DNA of 64,000 nt, from contig NZ_FQZN01000015.1 in the NCBI RefSeq assembly GCF_900142015.1, positions 1 to 64,000 on the forward strand, given 5' to 3'. Source of the DNA: Bacteroides stercorirosoris (GTDB lineage Bacteria; Bacteroidota; Bacteroidia; Bacteroidales; Bacteroidaceae). The position numbers and the translations under genes were made by a program. The stretch's first letter is position 1. Every line of letters begins with the position of its first letter. The notes below the pieces were generated by a model. The model ran no database searches, was not told the DNA's origin, and worked only from the letters and a program-made list of their open reading frames with translations. Positions 45,584 through 54,685 of the stretch are shown one piece after another.

Positions 45584-47155
45584 TTATTGCGGAGCATTGT
45601 TATAGACAGACTGCAATGTGTAGGAAGCATCTTCCGTGAAAACAGCCTTCTTCATTACTCCTACTATTTCCTCCGCATTATTCAGATAATCACCCGTAGC
45701 ATGATTGAACAGACCGGACTCTTCCTTTCCTGCCCCTGTTCCACCGTTGTCCCAGTAGACCGGCGCCATACCATACTCTTTCGCCGCTTTGCACACATAT
45801 TCCAGATAATACTTGCGGAAGGATTCTTCACGGGCAGTCGCACGATGCACACAACCCATCTCTCCAATATATACCGGGATGCCTTTATCCACGTAAGCCG
45901 CCTTCAGTTTTCCGAATATATTCTTCACATTGTCTTCATCTCCTCCGCTGACTTTCTTGCCCACAGCCCCGGTATGTCCCCATTCAGAATAGGTCGCATT
46001 CAATGTATACTCGTAAGGGTCGTAGAAATGCACAGCTACCATCAGACGATTCTGCACCTTATCCGTGGGCAGTTTGAAAGAGCTTATCGTAAGCTCCGGA
46101 TTGGTGCAGTAGCCCGGCACACCGAGAAAACGGTCGGCATTCTCACCACCAACGGCACGCACCGCATCCACAAACACCTGGTTCCACTCGTTCAGCACCG
46201 CATATTGCTTTCCACCGTCCGTGCGGTTCTCTCCCCAGCCCCAGCCGCCGTCATGTATTTCGTTCATCGACTCAAATGCCAGGAAGTTTCCTTTATCTTT
46301 AAACCGTTCTGCAATTTGCGTCCATATAGCTTCCAACTCGGCCTTGACGGCAGTATTCTTGCTTTCACTCTTGGCAGCCTCCTTTATATTCAGCCAATAA
46401 CTGCTGTCCGCCCCATCATGATGAATATTGACAATGGCATTCAAGCCTGCCTTCTCCGCATAACCTACTACCTCGGCAACACGGTCCAACCATGCTTTCT
46501 CAATTTCATAGCCGGGAGCGGCCCCGATATGTCCCATCCAGGTGACCGGAATACGTACCGTAGTGATTCCTGCGGCAGCCAGTTTGTCAAACAAAGCTTG
46601 CGTTGTCTTCCGGTTGCCCCAGATTGTTTCATTAGCTATGCCATTACTATATGCATCCAGTTGATTTCCCAGATTCCAACCCAAACCCAGGCTTTTGGCT
46701 ACAGCCCAGGGGGTCTCTCCTGCAATTTCATTCGAACCGGGTTCAGCGGGCTCACCGGGTTCATCAGGTTCATCAACCTCACCGGCCAACTGCACGATGT
46801 TGAACTTCTGTTCCGCCAAGTTACCACCCTTCACGCTAATAGTAGCCGTGCGCTCATCCGTACCGGTATTGGGTTCTACATCTATCGTATATTTAAGGAC
46901 TGTGCTCGAAGTGGAAGAAACCGGGGTCACCGTGCACCAAGTCTGACTGCTGGTAACTTCCAGCGGCACATTCGACTTGATAGAAAGTGTATTTGTTCCT
47001 CCGGTTCCGGAGAAGTTCAGTCCGTTCGTCAGAATATTTTCGGGGATCACGATTTCCGGCATAACAGTTTCATCGTCATTGCTGGAACAAGCCACCGCAA
47101 AAGCGGAAAGCGCAATCGTGAAAAGAAAGACAAGATAAGTTTTAATTTTATTCAT
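45584..47155 (-). CDS. BACON-GH5 endoglucanase/xyloglucanase, one BACON domain
   Basis: A 523-residue lipoprotein (signal LVFLFTIALSAFAVAC). It has one BACON domain (about 30-120), a Pro/Glu/Gly linker (DEPDEPGEPAEPG) and a GH5 barrel. The barrel has GWNLGNQLDAYSNG, the acid/base Glu in FESMNEIHDGGWGWG (about 298) and the nucleophile in VYIGEMGCVHRA (about 430). Its BACON domain is close to that of the next gene even at DNA level, while the GH5 domains are only distantly related. It is first in the operon. A TATCTTTG box lies on the minus strand at plus 47211-47218, about 55 bases upstream. Confidence 0.9.
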   Translation of the reverse strand: MNKIKTYLVFLFTIALSAFAVACSSNDDETVMPEIVIPENILTNGLNFSGTGGTNTLSIKSNVPLEVTSSQTWCTVTPVSSTSSTVLKYTIDVEPNTGTDERTATISVKGGNLAEQKFNIVQLAGEVDEPDEPGEPAEPGSNEIAGETPWAVAKSLGLGWNLGNQLDAYSNGIANETIWGNRKTTQALFDKLAAAGITTVRIPVTWMGHIGAAPGYEIEKAWLDRVAEVVGYAEKAGLNAIVNIHHDGADSSYWLNIKEAAKSESKNTAVKAELEAIWTQIAERFKDKGNFLAFESMNEIHDGGWGWGENRTDGGKQYAVLNEWNQVFVDAVRAVGGENADRFLGVPGYCTNPELTISSFKLPTDKVQNRLMVAVHFYDPYEYTLNATYSEWGHTGAVGKKVSGGDEDNVKNIFGKLKAAYVDKGIPVYIGEMGCVHRATAREESFRKYYLEYVCKAAKEYGMAPVYWDNGGTGAGKEESGLFNHATGDYLNNAEEIVGVMKKAVFTEDASYTLQSVYNNAPQ

Positions 47156-47210
47156 GACCGTAATGTTTTTCGTTCTTAAATGTCAGGTTAAGGATAGAAA
47201 TCCGTGTTGG

Positions 47211-47218
47211 CAAAGATA
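47211..47218 (-). promoter_or_regulatory. -7 box of the GH5 operon
   Basis: TATCTTTG on the minus strand matches the Bacteroides -7 consensus TAnnTTTG. No TTTG is found 19-21 bases upstream, as expected for a promoter that depends on an activator such as the HTCS. Confidence 0.45.
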
Positions 47219-47323
47219 GGGCAAAACGGACATACAGTTGATTCAGGATGTTATATGGAACGGTATAATTTGTTATCACCCCGGGATAAAAGGTTTCCAA
47301 TAGCCGACATATCGTCCGGAGAC

Positions 47324-48967
<1,644 letters not shown>

Positions 48968-48977
48968 GAGCAGAAGA

Positions 48978-49061
48978 GTCCATAGGAAAATGTGACAGAA
49001 ACCCTGCTTTGTCCATCGAAGAATGTGATGAAGCAGGGCTTTTGTCCATAGGAAAACGTGA
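48978..49061 (+). repeat. Triple direct repeat with 33-base period and hairpin
   Basis: Three copies of an 18-base word GTCCATaGgAaAAtGTGA start at 48978, 49011 and 49044, exactly 33 bases apart. Between the first two, CCCTGCTT (49002-49009) pairs with AAGCAGGG (49031-49038), which is followed by CTTTTG and may end the GH43 transcript. Confidence 0.8.
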
Positions 49062-49109
49062 TTCCCCTTACATAAGCTTCTTTCTATAAGTACAAATGCA
49101 TCCGGTTAG

Positions 49110-49412
49110 CTAAAACCGTTTCTTCTTGTTCAGTCCAAACTTTAATCGCATTTTCAGTGCAAATTGGTGATCGCATTTCCCTCTGGCACCTCCTTTCCAC
49201 ATCCAACGGGCAGAGTATTCTGCACCGAATCCTAATTGGGAAATGATACAATAAATCAGACTCCACCGACCTTGCGGCACATCAAGGTTCAGAAGCCGTT
49301 CCGGCTGGTTCTGAGCCATACCGTTTTCTAAGGAAAGTAGGGAACAAAAAATAATACCCGCAAGAAAACGGATTTCGCACTTAAGCAAGTTGTGTATCAT
49401 TCTGTATTTCAT
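49110..49412 (-). CDS. Small secreted hypothetical protein
   Basis: A 100-residue open frame I do not recognise. The N-terminus resembles a signal peptide (RFLAGIIFCSLLSLENGMAQ). The mature part has SLIYCIISQLGFGAEYSARW, then a basic end KMRLKFGLNKKKRF with alternating residues and terminal Phe, as in outer-membrane barrel C-termini. It could be a small gene or the remnant of a barrel protein. It stands alone between GH43 (opposite strand) and a repeat-rich region. Confidence 0.4.
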   Translation of the reverse strand: MKYRMIHNLLKCEIRFLAGIIFCSLLSLENGMAQNQPERLLNLDVPQGRWSLIYCIISQLGFGAEYSARWMWKGGARGKCDHQFALKMRLKFGLNKKKRF

Positions 49413-49514
49413 GGTAATTCACTTTAAATGAATAAAATCATTAGCAATGATATGAAAGATTACTTTACCATTATACATTATCTATTTTTTCTTCCAGTCT
49501 TTCAGTTTCCACCC

Positions 49515-49619
49515 AACGCCCTATTCATGGGACTTTCGGCTGAAGCTTCTTCCTGAAACTACCTTTTTTCAGGGTTCAGCGGGGGAACTTTCAGCCGGAA
49601 GTCCCATGAATAGGGCGTT
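49515..49619. repeat. Long hairpin with 30-base arms
   Basis: Arms 49515-49544 and 49590-49619 match at 29 of 30 positions. The loop itself contains CCTGAAA (49552-49558) facing TTTCAGG (49567-49573). Short outer words TTCAGTTT (49501-49508) and AAACTGAA (49635-49642) extend the symmetry. Confidence 0.85.
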
Positions 49620-49742
49620 TGCAAACAAGCTGAAAAACTGAAACTAAGGAAACAACCATTTATGGTTTAAGGAAATTAGATGGTGAACGCTCACCACTCA
49701 AATAATAAAATTCCGGGAGCCTCCCCCTTCACTATCCAAAAT

Positions 49743-49830
49743 AACATTACTTATTCCGGATGATAACATTGCTTGTTATCATCCAGAACATTACTTGTTA
49801 CGAGGCATAACTATATATGTTATCAAGTGA
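49743..49830 (+). repeat. 22-base tandem array A (four units)
   Basis: Units start at 49743, 49765, 49787 and 49809. The first three open with AACATTaCTT and units two to four carry GTTA at positions 11-14. Unit two holds a GATAAC/GTTATC inverted repeat. No spacers separate the units. Confidence 0.8.
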
Positions 49831-49866
49831 AAACTGTAGAATCGAGGAAAGACTAAAAGTAACGGA

Positions 49867-49998
49867 TAACATATCTGCCGGGAAGGATATATATACCGTG
49901 CATGCAGGACATATATACCGTACACGCAGGACATTAAGCTCCTACACGCAGGAAGTTAATATCCAACATGCAGGATATATATATCGTTCGTGCAGGAA
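49867..49998 (+). repeat. 22-base tandem array B (six units)
   Basis: Units start at 49867, 49889, 49911, 49933, 49955 and 49977. Five units carry GCAGGA at the same place (the first has GAAGGA), and the two units at 49889 and 49911 begin identically with ATATATACCGT. Positions 9 and 13 are C in all six. A 36-base stretch separates it from array A, which has the same period. Confidence 0.85.
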
Positions 49999-50091
49999 GT
50001 AGGTAAAACTGAAAGCAAGCAATCGTTTGCAACTATTGCGAATTTCACATAGCATTGTTTACTAACGGCATACAAGTTTTTATTTGCTTGA

Positions 50092-50123
50092 TTTGCTCTT
50101 CCTGCATATAAATGATACATTTG
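50092..50123 (+). promoter_or_regulatory. Promoter upstream of the DUF418 gene
   Basis: TTTG (50092-50095), a 20-base spacer and TACATTTG (50116-50123) match the Bacteroides consensus. A perfect inverted repeat ATAAATGAT/ATCATTTAT (about 50108-50133) overlaps the -7 box, so it could be an operator. The transcript would cross the acyltransferase fossil before reaching the DUF418 start at 50256. Confidence 0.75.
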
Positions 50124-50149
50124 CATCATTTATAAAACAACAAACATAG

Positions 50150-50290
50150 CTACCGGTTCTCCTGAGCATCATACTGCTGCTTAGCCTGCTGTCCTACTAT
50201 CGTTTTGAAAAGCCGATGAACAAACTGATAAAAAGAATACTAAACAATAAATCGAATGGAACAACCTTTATCGAAAACGCCTCGCATTGA
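50150..50290 (+). pseudogene. 3' fragment of an acyltransferase (family 3) gene
   Basis: An open frame from just after a TAG (50147-50149) to TGA at 50290 encodes a hydrophobic helix followed by LLSYYRFEKPMNKLIKR. This is the usual end of acyltransferase-3 membrane proteins (last helix, then Y-x-x-E-K-P and a basic tail). There is no start codon or upstream domain, so only the last 30-45 codons survive. The DUF418 gene begins inside it in another frame. Confidence 0.65.
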
Positions 50291-51440
50291 GGTAGTAGAT
50301 GCCTTGAGAGGCTTTGCCGTAATGGCTATCATCCTGGTGCACAACCTGGAGCACTTCATCTTTCCCGTCTATCCCACTGATTCTCCCGCTTGGCTGAATG
50401 TTCTGGACCAAGGCGTGCTGAATACTGTCTTCTCCCTGTTTGCCGGAAAGGCCTATGCCATTTTCGCCTTGCTTTTCGGATTTACCTTCTACATTCAATG
50501 CAACAATCAGAAGAAACAAGGAAAGGACTTCGGTTACCGCTTTCTGTGGCGCCTCGTACTGCTTGCAGGTTTCGCCACGCTGAATGCCGCTTTCTTTCCT
50601 GCCGGTGACGTACTGTTGCTGTTTGTAGTGGTAGGGGTAGTTCTGTTTCTATTCCGTAACTTGAGCGACAAGATGATATTGGTGTTAGCCATTCTCTTTC
50701 TGCTGCAACCGATAGAATGGTATCATTATATAATGAGCCTGATCAATCCGGCACACCAGCTACCCGATTTAGGAGTGGGAGCCATGTATGCGGAAGTGGC
50801 AGAGTACACCAAAACAGGAACTTTAGGCCAATTCTTCTGGGGAAATGTTACATTAGGCCAGAAAGCCAGCTTCTTGTGGGCGGTAGGAGCCGGTCGTTTT
50901 TTGCAGACAGCGGGGCTTTTCCTGTTAGGGTTCTACATAGGCAGAAAGCAACTGTTTGTCACCAATGAGAAGAATATCCGTTTTTGGATAACGGCGCTTA
51001 TCATCGGAGCCGTAGCTTTCGCTCCGCTATATCAGTTGAAGGAATTAATCATGAAGAGCGACGCTTTGGTTCAGCAAACGGTGGGAACGGCATTTGATAT
51101 GTGGCAAAAACTGGCGTTTACCTTTGTGCTGATAGCTTCGTTCATCCTGTTATATCAGAAGAAAGGTTTCAGCAAAGGCGTTTCCAGTCTCCGGTATTAT
51201 GGAAAGATGAGTTTGACCAACTATATCACGCAGTCCATTTTGGGAGCCATTGTCTACTTCCCGTTCGGGCTTTATCTGGCACCTTACTGCGGCTATACGC
51301 TGAGTCTGCTGATTGGCTTGGTCCTGTTCCTGCTGCAAGTGAAATTCAGCAAATGGTGGCTGAGCAAGCACAAGCAAGGACCGCTGGAACACATCTGGCA
51401 TAAGTGGACTTGGATAGGCTCGTCACGCGCCAATAAATAA
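50256..51440 (+). CDS. DUF418 family membrane protein
   Basis: A 394-residue polytopic protein with about ten membrane helices. The start RIEVVDALRGFAVMAIILVHN and the end MSLTNYITQSILGAIVYFPFG are hallmarks of the DUF418 family, related to acyltransferase-like membrane proteins of the YeiB type. The family is uncharacterised; transport or acyl transfer has been suggested for it. It is followed after 3 bases by the nucleotidyltransferase gene. The pair lies on the plus strand inside a locus that otherwise runs on the minus strand. Confidence 0.9.
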   Translation: MEQPLSKTPRIEVVDALRGFAVMAIILVHNLEHFIFPVYPTDSPAWLNVLDQGVLNTVFSLFAGKAYAIFALLFGFTFYIQCNNQKKQGKDFGYRFLWRLVLLAGFATLNAAFFPAGDVLLLFVVVGVVLFLFRNLSDKMILVLAILFLLQPIEWYHYIMSLINPAHQLPDLGVGAMYAEVAEYTKTGTLGQFFWGNVTLGQKASFLWAVGAGRFLQTAGLFLLGFYIGRKQLFVTNEKNIRFWITALIIGAVAFAPLYQLKELIMKSDALVQQTVGTAFDMWQKLAFTFVLIASFILLYQKKGFSKGVSSLRYYGKMSLTNYITQSILGAIVYFPFGLYLAPYCGYTLSLLIGLVLFLLQVKFSKWWLSKHKQGPLEHIWHKWTWIGSSRANK

Positions 51441-51443
51441 GCT

Positions 51444-51920
51444 ATGGAAATAAAAGAAAGAATTACCCAAACGCTCGCTTTTATAGCCGACGAACTAAAA
51501 GAAGTTGCACCTTATTCCTGTATAATCGGAGCCTCAGCCATGATATTGCATGGCTACGAGATTGGCAATACTGCGGACATTGATATACTCACAACTTCAG
51601 AAGGTTCTGATAAATTGCAACTCTCCCTTAAGGAATATATGGAAACTGCACCGCTTACAAAAGAAAATGAGTTGTTTCGTTCTAACTTTGCACGCTTTCA
51701 GCTTCCGCTGATGGATGTAGAGGTTATGGGAGAATTGCAGGTATGTAAAGATAAGGAATGGCGACCGGTCTTTATTGAAGAGTACACAACCCTTCACATA
51801 GAAAATGTCGCTATAAGAATACCTACATTGAAAGAACAAATAAGGGTATTATCCCTTTTCGGCAGAGAAAAAGATTATCGGAGAATTAATCAACTCAGAA
51901 ACTTGGGAGGGAAATACTAA
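51444..51920 (+). CDS. Nucleotidyltransferase-fold protein
   Basis: A 158-residue cytoplasmic protein. IIGASAMILHGYEIGNTADIDIL (residues 26-48) is the nucleotidyltransferase signature: the glycine turn and a D-x-D pair. VEVMGELQ with its acidic residues is the likely third metal ligand. The rest, ending in RRINQLRNL, is helical. Such proteins act as antitoxins, toxins (AbiEii-like) or orphan transferases; no partner of that type sits next to it. It is probably co-transcribed with DUF418. The stop codon lies at the edge of a strong terminator. Confidence 0.8.
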   Translation: MEIKERITQTLAFIADELKEVAPYSCIIGASAMILHGYEIGNTADIDILTTSEGSDKLQLSLKEYMETAPLTKENELFRSNFARFQLPLMDVEVMGELQVCKDKEWRPVFIEEYTTLHIENVAIRIPTLKEQIRVLSLFGREKDYRRINQLRNLGGKY

Positions 51921-51965
51921 AAATAAAAATGAGGAAGACGCTTCGTCTTCCTCATTTTTATTTTT
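51919..51965. terminator. Bidirectional terminator between convergent genes
   Basis: Perfect 22-base arms (51919-51940 and 51944-51965) around a 3-base loop, with A-rich start and T-rich end on both strands. It serves the nucleotidyltransferase gene from the left and the surface glycan-binding lipoprotein gene from the right. Confidence 0.9.
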
Positions 51966-52014
51966 AACACATACGCGTCCTTAATTTCGCGAATGCATCA
52001 TATTCCACTCCCGA

Positions 52015-54669
52015 CTACCACTGCGGAACAGCAAAAAGATTGTGGAACGTAAACTTCACTTCCATAGAACTGCTGAAACCGAGTTCCTTAATTACATCTC
52101 CGTCAGGCGTACCGAAAGCGCAGCCGCCCGTCTTCGTCGCTCCGTAACAATTCCAAAGCTCCAGACGATACTTGGGACTTTCATTGGCATCAAGCACTTT
52201 CGTCGCATCGAATGTTACTTCTGTACCGTCGAGGTAGAGATTATCCAACGTGGCATGCGCACCGGGGAAGAAGCCGTAAAGGTCCGCCACTTCAATGAAG
52301 GTCATGATGGAGCCTGCGGCATAATCGGTAGCTTCGTACTTGATATCGAATTGGGGAGCATCAAGGATGTATTGGAAGTTTTCATACTTCACCTCGAACG
52401 TAGCCCCTTGATTGAAACCCCAATCGCTTGTCCATGAAGGATTGACGGTAACCAGATTAGGTGTATACACGCCTGCGCCGTTACTGCTGATAGAAACAAT
52501 AGTAAAGGTCACCTCGAACGTCGACTCGAATGCCAAAGCCGTCTCTTCGGTGGTTTCGCCACCACCTTCTTGGAACGGCGTATCTTTCAGGCCATTCCAG
52601 CCGTCGTTGTGACCGCACCCCCAAATGTTTGCCAGCTCTACACGGTAGTTGCCGCCACCTTCGATATTGCCGTAGAAGAACTTGCCGGCATCGAACTTCA
52701 CTTCCTTGCCGTCGGCCTTGATGGCGTCTATGCGCACCAGAGCATTGGGATAAGCAGTAGCGTATCCTTCAATATCAAGCACATAAACCTGGCCAAAAGT
52801 ACGGGGTGCTTCGGCATTGAACGTTATCGTATAGGTACCCACTCCGGCATCACCGGCAGGAATTGTGGTCACAGCCGAGTTCCATCCATCGGGAGCATCG
52901 CCGCCGCCATAGCAAGTCAGTTTGGCAGTGAACCCATACTTATTCAGTTGCGGGATGTAGTTGACGCTGAGCTGTGCCGCACCCTGTGTGGGGTCGGTGC
53001 GCACCACGGCAAGCTGCATGGCCGATTCCGTCAGAGAGAGTATCTTGATGTTCGTCTTCTTGTCGTTCACAAAATCGGGAACAAAATTAGCCGGAGCTAA
53101 AATGTCCACATCGAGCGTGAGGGTTTTGTCCTCCTCGTTGATGGTGAACGTGCCTTCACTTTCAACGAATGTGCCTTCGGCAGTGACTTGCGAAACAACC
53201 ACCTTATTCGTTCCGTCTTCTTCCTTCGAGAAGGTCATGGTTCCGCGGCAATTGTCGGCACTTCCGCCTACAGCCCAGCTGTTTCCGGCAAAGTCGGCAG
53301 CCCAGCACCAGGAATCACCAAGCACCGGTTCACCGTTGGAAACAGTCCGCCAGCTATCATCCATGCCATAAAAATAAGTAGGACCGGGGAAGATAAGATA
53401 GGAGCCATCACTCTTCAAGTCGATTTCCCAAGTCTGATAGAGCAAATCTTTAACGAACGGGACATTCTTGGCAGCAGAAACCGGACGGATGGCAAGAGCT
53501 TGATAAACAGGAGTGGTAGTACGCGTGTCGGCTGCACTGTTGAAGTGATAACTCATAGCAAACTGACCGTCAGAAGCATTGATGGAGCCGGAAAGATAAT
53601 AACCTTCCATCCCGGCACCGGTAACAGTGCCTTGCGTACGTGAACCTGCGGCAGGCATAAAAATAGAATTTCCATTGGGGCCGGTGAACTTATATCCGGC
53701 CACACCTTCCACCTCAACCCATTCTTTGGTGCAGAGTGCAAAGAGTTCTTCAAACTCGGCAATGGTAGGCATTGTAACTTTTCCACCAAATGCTTTGTTG
53801 GCTATGTCATTAACAGTTTTGTAGATATCGGCAGAAGCATAGTGTGCAGGGTCGATACTGGTATTAAAGCCCGTCATATCACCGAAACCGAACAGGCCGC
53901 CGATTTCCGTTTCCGAGGTAGCGCCTACATTGTATTTCGCCCATTTGGTAGAAAGGCCAAGGTCTACAAGATCATTGTCGAGGTCGAACACGTGAGCCGT
54001 AGTAGTGAATGACTTCTCTTCACCATACACTACGCCTGCACCGAGGTCCAGGTAAGCTACATAATAATAGGTGGTGTTGGGTAGCAAGCCTTCCACATTC
54101 ACCGTATAGCTTCCTTTGGCATCGGTGGCGATGCGCACGCCGGCACGTACATTCTCGGTACCTGCTATACCCGACACCATGATGCCGCTTTCGGCATCTG
54201 TGGGAAAGTCGGCAAGTGAACCGGCCAAAGTTGCCTTGTTGGCACCTACTTGGGTTGCATCGCCTGTTGTGGCACGGGCATTGGTCAGCACAAGGCTTTT
54301 CACTACGCCCTTATAGGTAACTTTGCCTTGCAGGGTGACGTATGCCTGATAGTAAATGGTCTGGTTCACGCTGCCGGTGACGGTGGCTGCAAATTCGTCA
54401 CCACCTGTAGCAACTATCCTTTCGGTAAGGTCATCGACAGCAGCACCGTAGTTGAAACCAGTGACGTATGCGCTGGCAGATTGGTTTTCGAGTCCCGATA
54501 CGGTACCGTGCAGTGTGGCAGATGTGGCAGTCACATCTGCCGAACCCGTCACTACGGACGAGTCGGTGAGAAGAGGGGTAGCGTTAATCGCATAGTCATC
54601 ATCACTGCATCCCGTCACCAAAACACCTATGACGAGAGCCATTATTCCAAATAATATTTTGCTTTTCAT
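52015..54669 (-). CDS. Surface glycan-binding lipoprotein (SGBP, SusE/F position), large
   Basis: An 884-residue lipoprotein (signal IMALVIGVLVTGC, Cys 21). Two fibronectin-like repeats at about 39-128 and 132-222 (ATSATLHGTVSGL, ANKATLAGSLADF) are followed by a FISUMP-like region at about 228-402 (VDLGLSTKWAKYNVGATSE). A domain then starts LLYQTWEIDLKSDGSYLIF, followed by two C-terminal modules with the words YRVELANIWGC and YRLELWNCYGA. It is the last gene of SusC-SusD-SGBP-SGBP. Its likely role is to hold glycan at the surface for the GH5 enzymes and SusCD. Which module binds sugar is not visible. Confidence 0.82.
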   Translation of the reverse strand: MKSKILFGIMALVIGVLVTGCSDDDYAINATPLLTDSSVVTGSADVTATSATLHGTVSGLENQSASAYVTGFNYGAAVDDLTERIVATGGDEFAATVTGSVNQTIYYQAYVTLQGKVTYKGVVKSLVLTNARATTGDATQVGANKATLAGSLADFPTDAESGIMVSGIAGTENVRAGVRIATDAKGSYTVNVEGLLPNTTYYYVAYLDLGAGVVYGEEKSFTTTAHVFDLDNDLVDLGLSTKWAKYNVGATSETEIGGLFGFGDMTGFNTSIDPAHYASADIYKTVNDIANKAFGGKVTMPTIAEFEELFALCTKEWVEVEGVAGYKFTGPNGNSIFMPAAGSRTQGTVTGAGMEGYYLSGSINASDGQFAMSYHFNSAADTRTTTPVYQALAIRPVSAAKNVPFVKDLLYQTWEIDLKSDGSYLIFPGPTYFYGMDDSWRTVSNGEPVLGDSWCWAADFAGNSWAVGGSADNCRGTMTFSKEEDGTNKVVVSQVTAEGTFVESEGTFTINEEDKTLTLDVDILAPANFVPDFVNDKKTNIKILSLTESAMQLAVVRTDPTQGAAQLSVNYIPQLNKYGFTAKLTCYGGGDAPDGWNSAVTTIPAGDAGVGTYTITFNAEAPRTFGQVYVLDIEGYATAYPNALVRIDAIKADGKEVKFDAGKFFYGNIEGGGNYRVELANIWGCGHNDGWNGLKDTPFQEGGGETTEETALAFESTFEVTFTIVSISSNGAGVYTPNLVTVNPSWTSDWGFNQGATFEVKYENFQYILDAPQFDIKYEATDYAAGSIMTFIEVADLYGFFPGAHATLDNLYLDGTEVTFDATKVLDANESPKYRLELWNCYGATKTGGCAFGTPDGDVIKELGFSSSMEVKFTFHNLFAVPQW

Positions 54670-54685
54670 ATTTCTATACTATTAT

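Larger units (their letters stand above)
49413..50255. other. Repeat-rich intergenic region
   Basis: This 843-base gap contains, in order, a long hairpin (49515-49619), a small TGGTGA/TCACCA hairpin (about 49680-49696), two 22-base tandem arrays (49743-49830 and 49867-49998), a clear promoter (50092-50123) and the fossil end of an acyltransferase gene (50150-50290). No intact gene is seen. Confidence 0.75.

Noticed and set aside
45587-47179. 530-codon open frame opposite the second GH5 gene
   Set aside because: The GH5 gene has full catalytic motifs and a signal peptide; the opposite frame has none and overlaps completely.
49743-49998. CRISPR array
   Set aside because: The repeats are contiguous with no unique spacers, the units vary, and no cas gene is in the window.
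49817-50002. 61-codon frame across the 22-base array
   Set aside because: The period is not a multiple of three, so the peptide does not repeat in step, and no start signal or family is seen.
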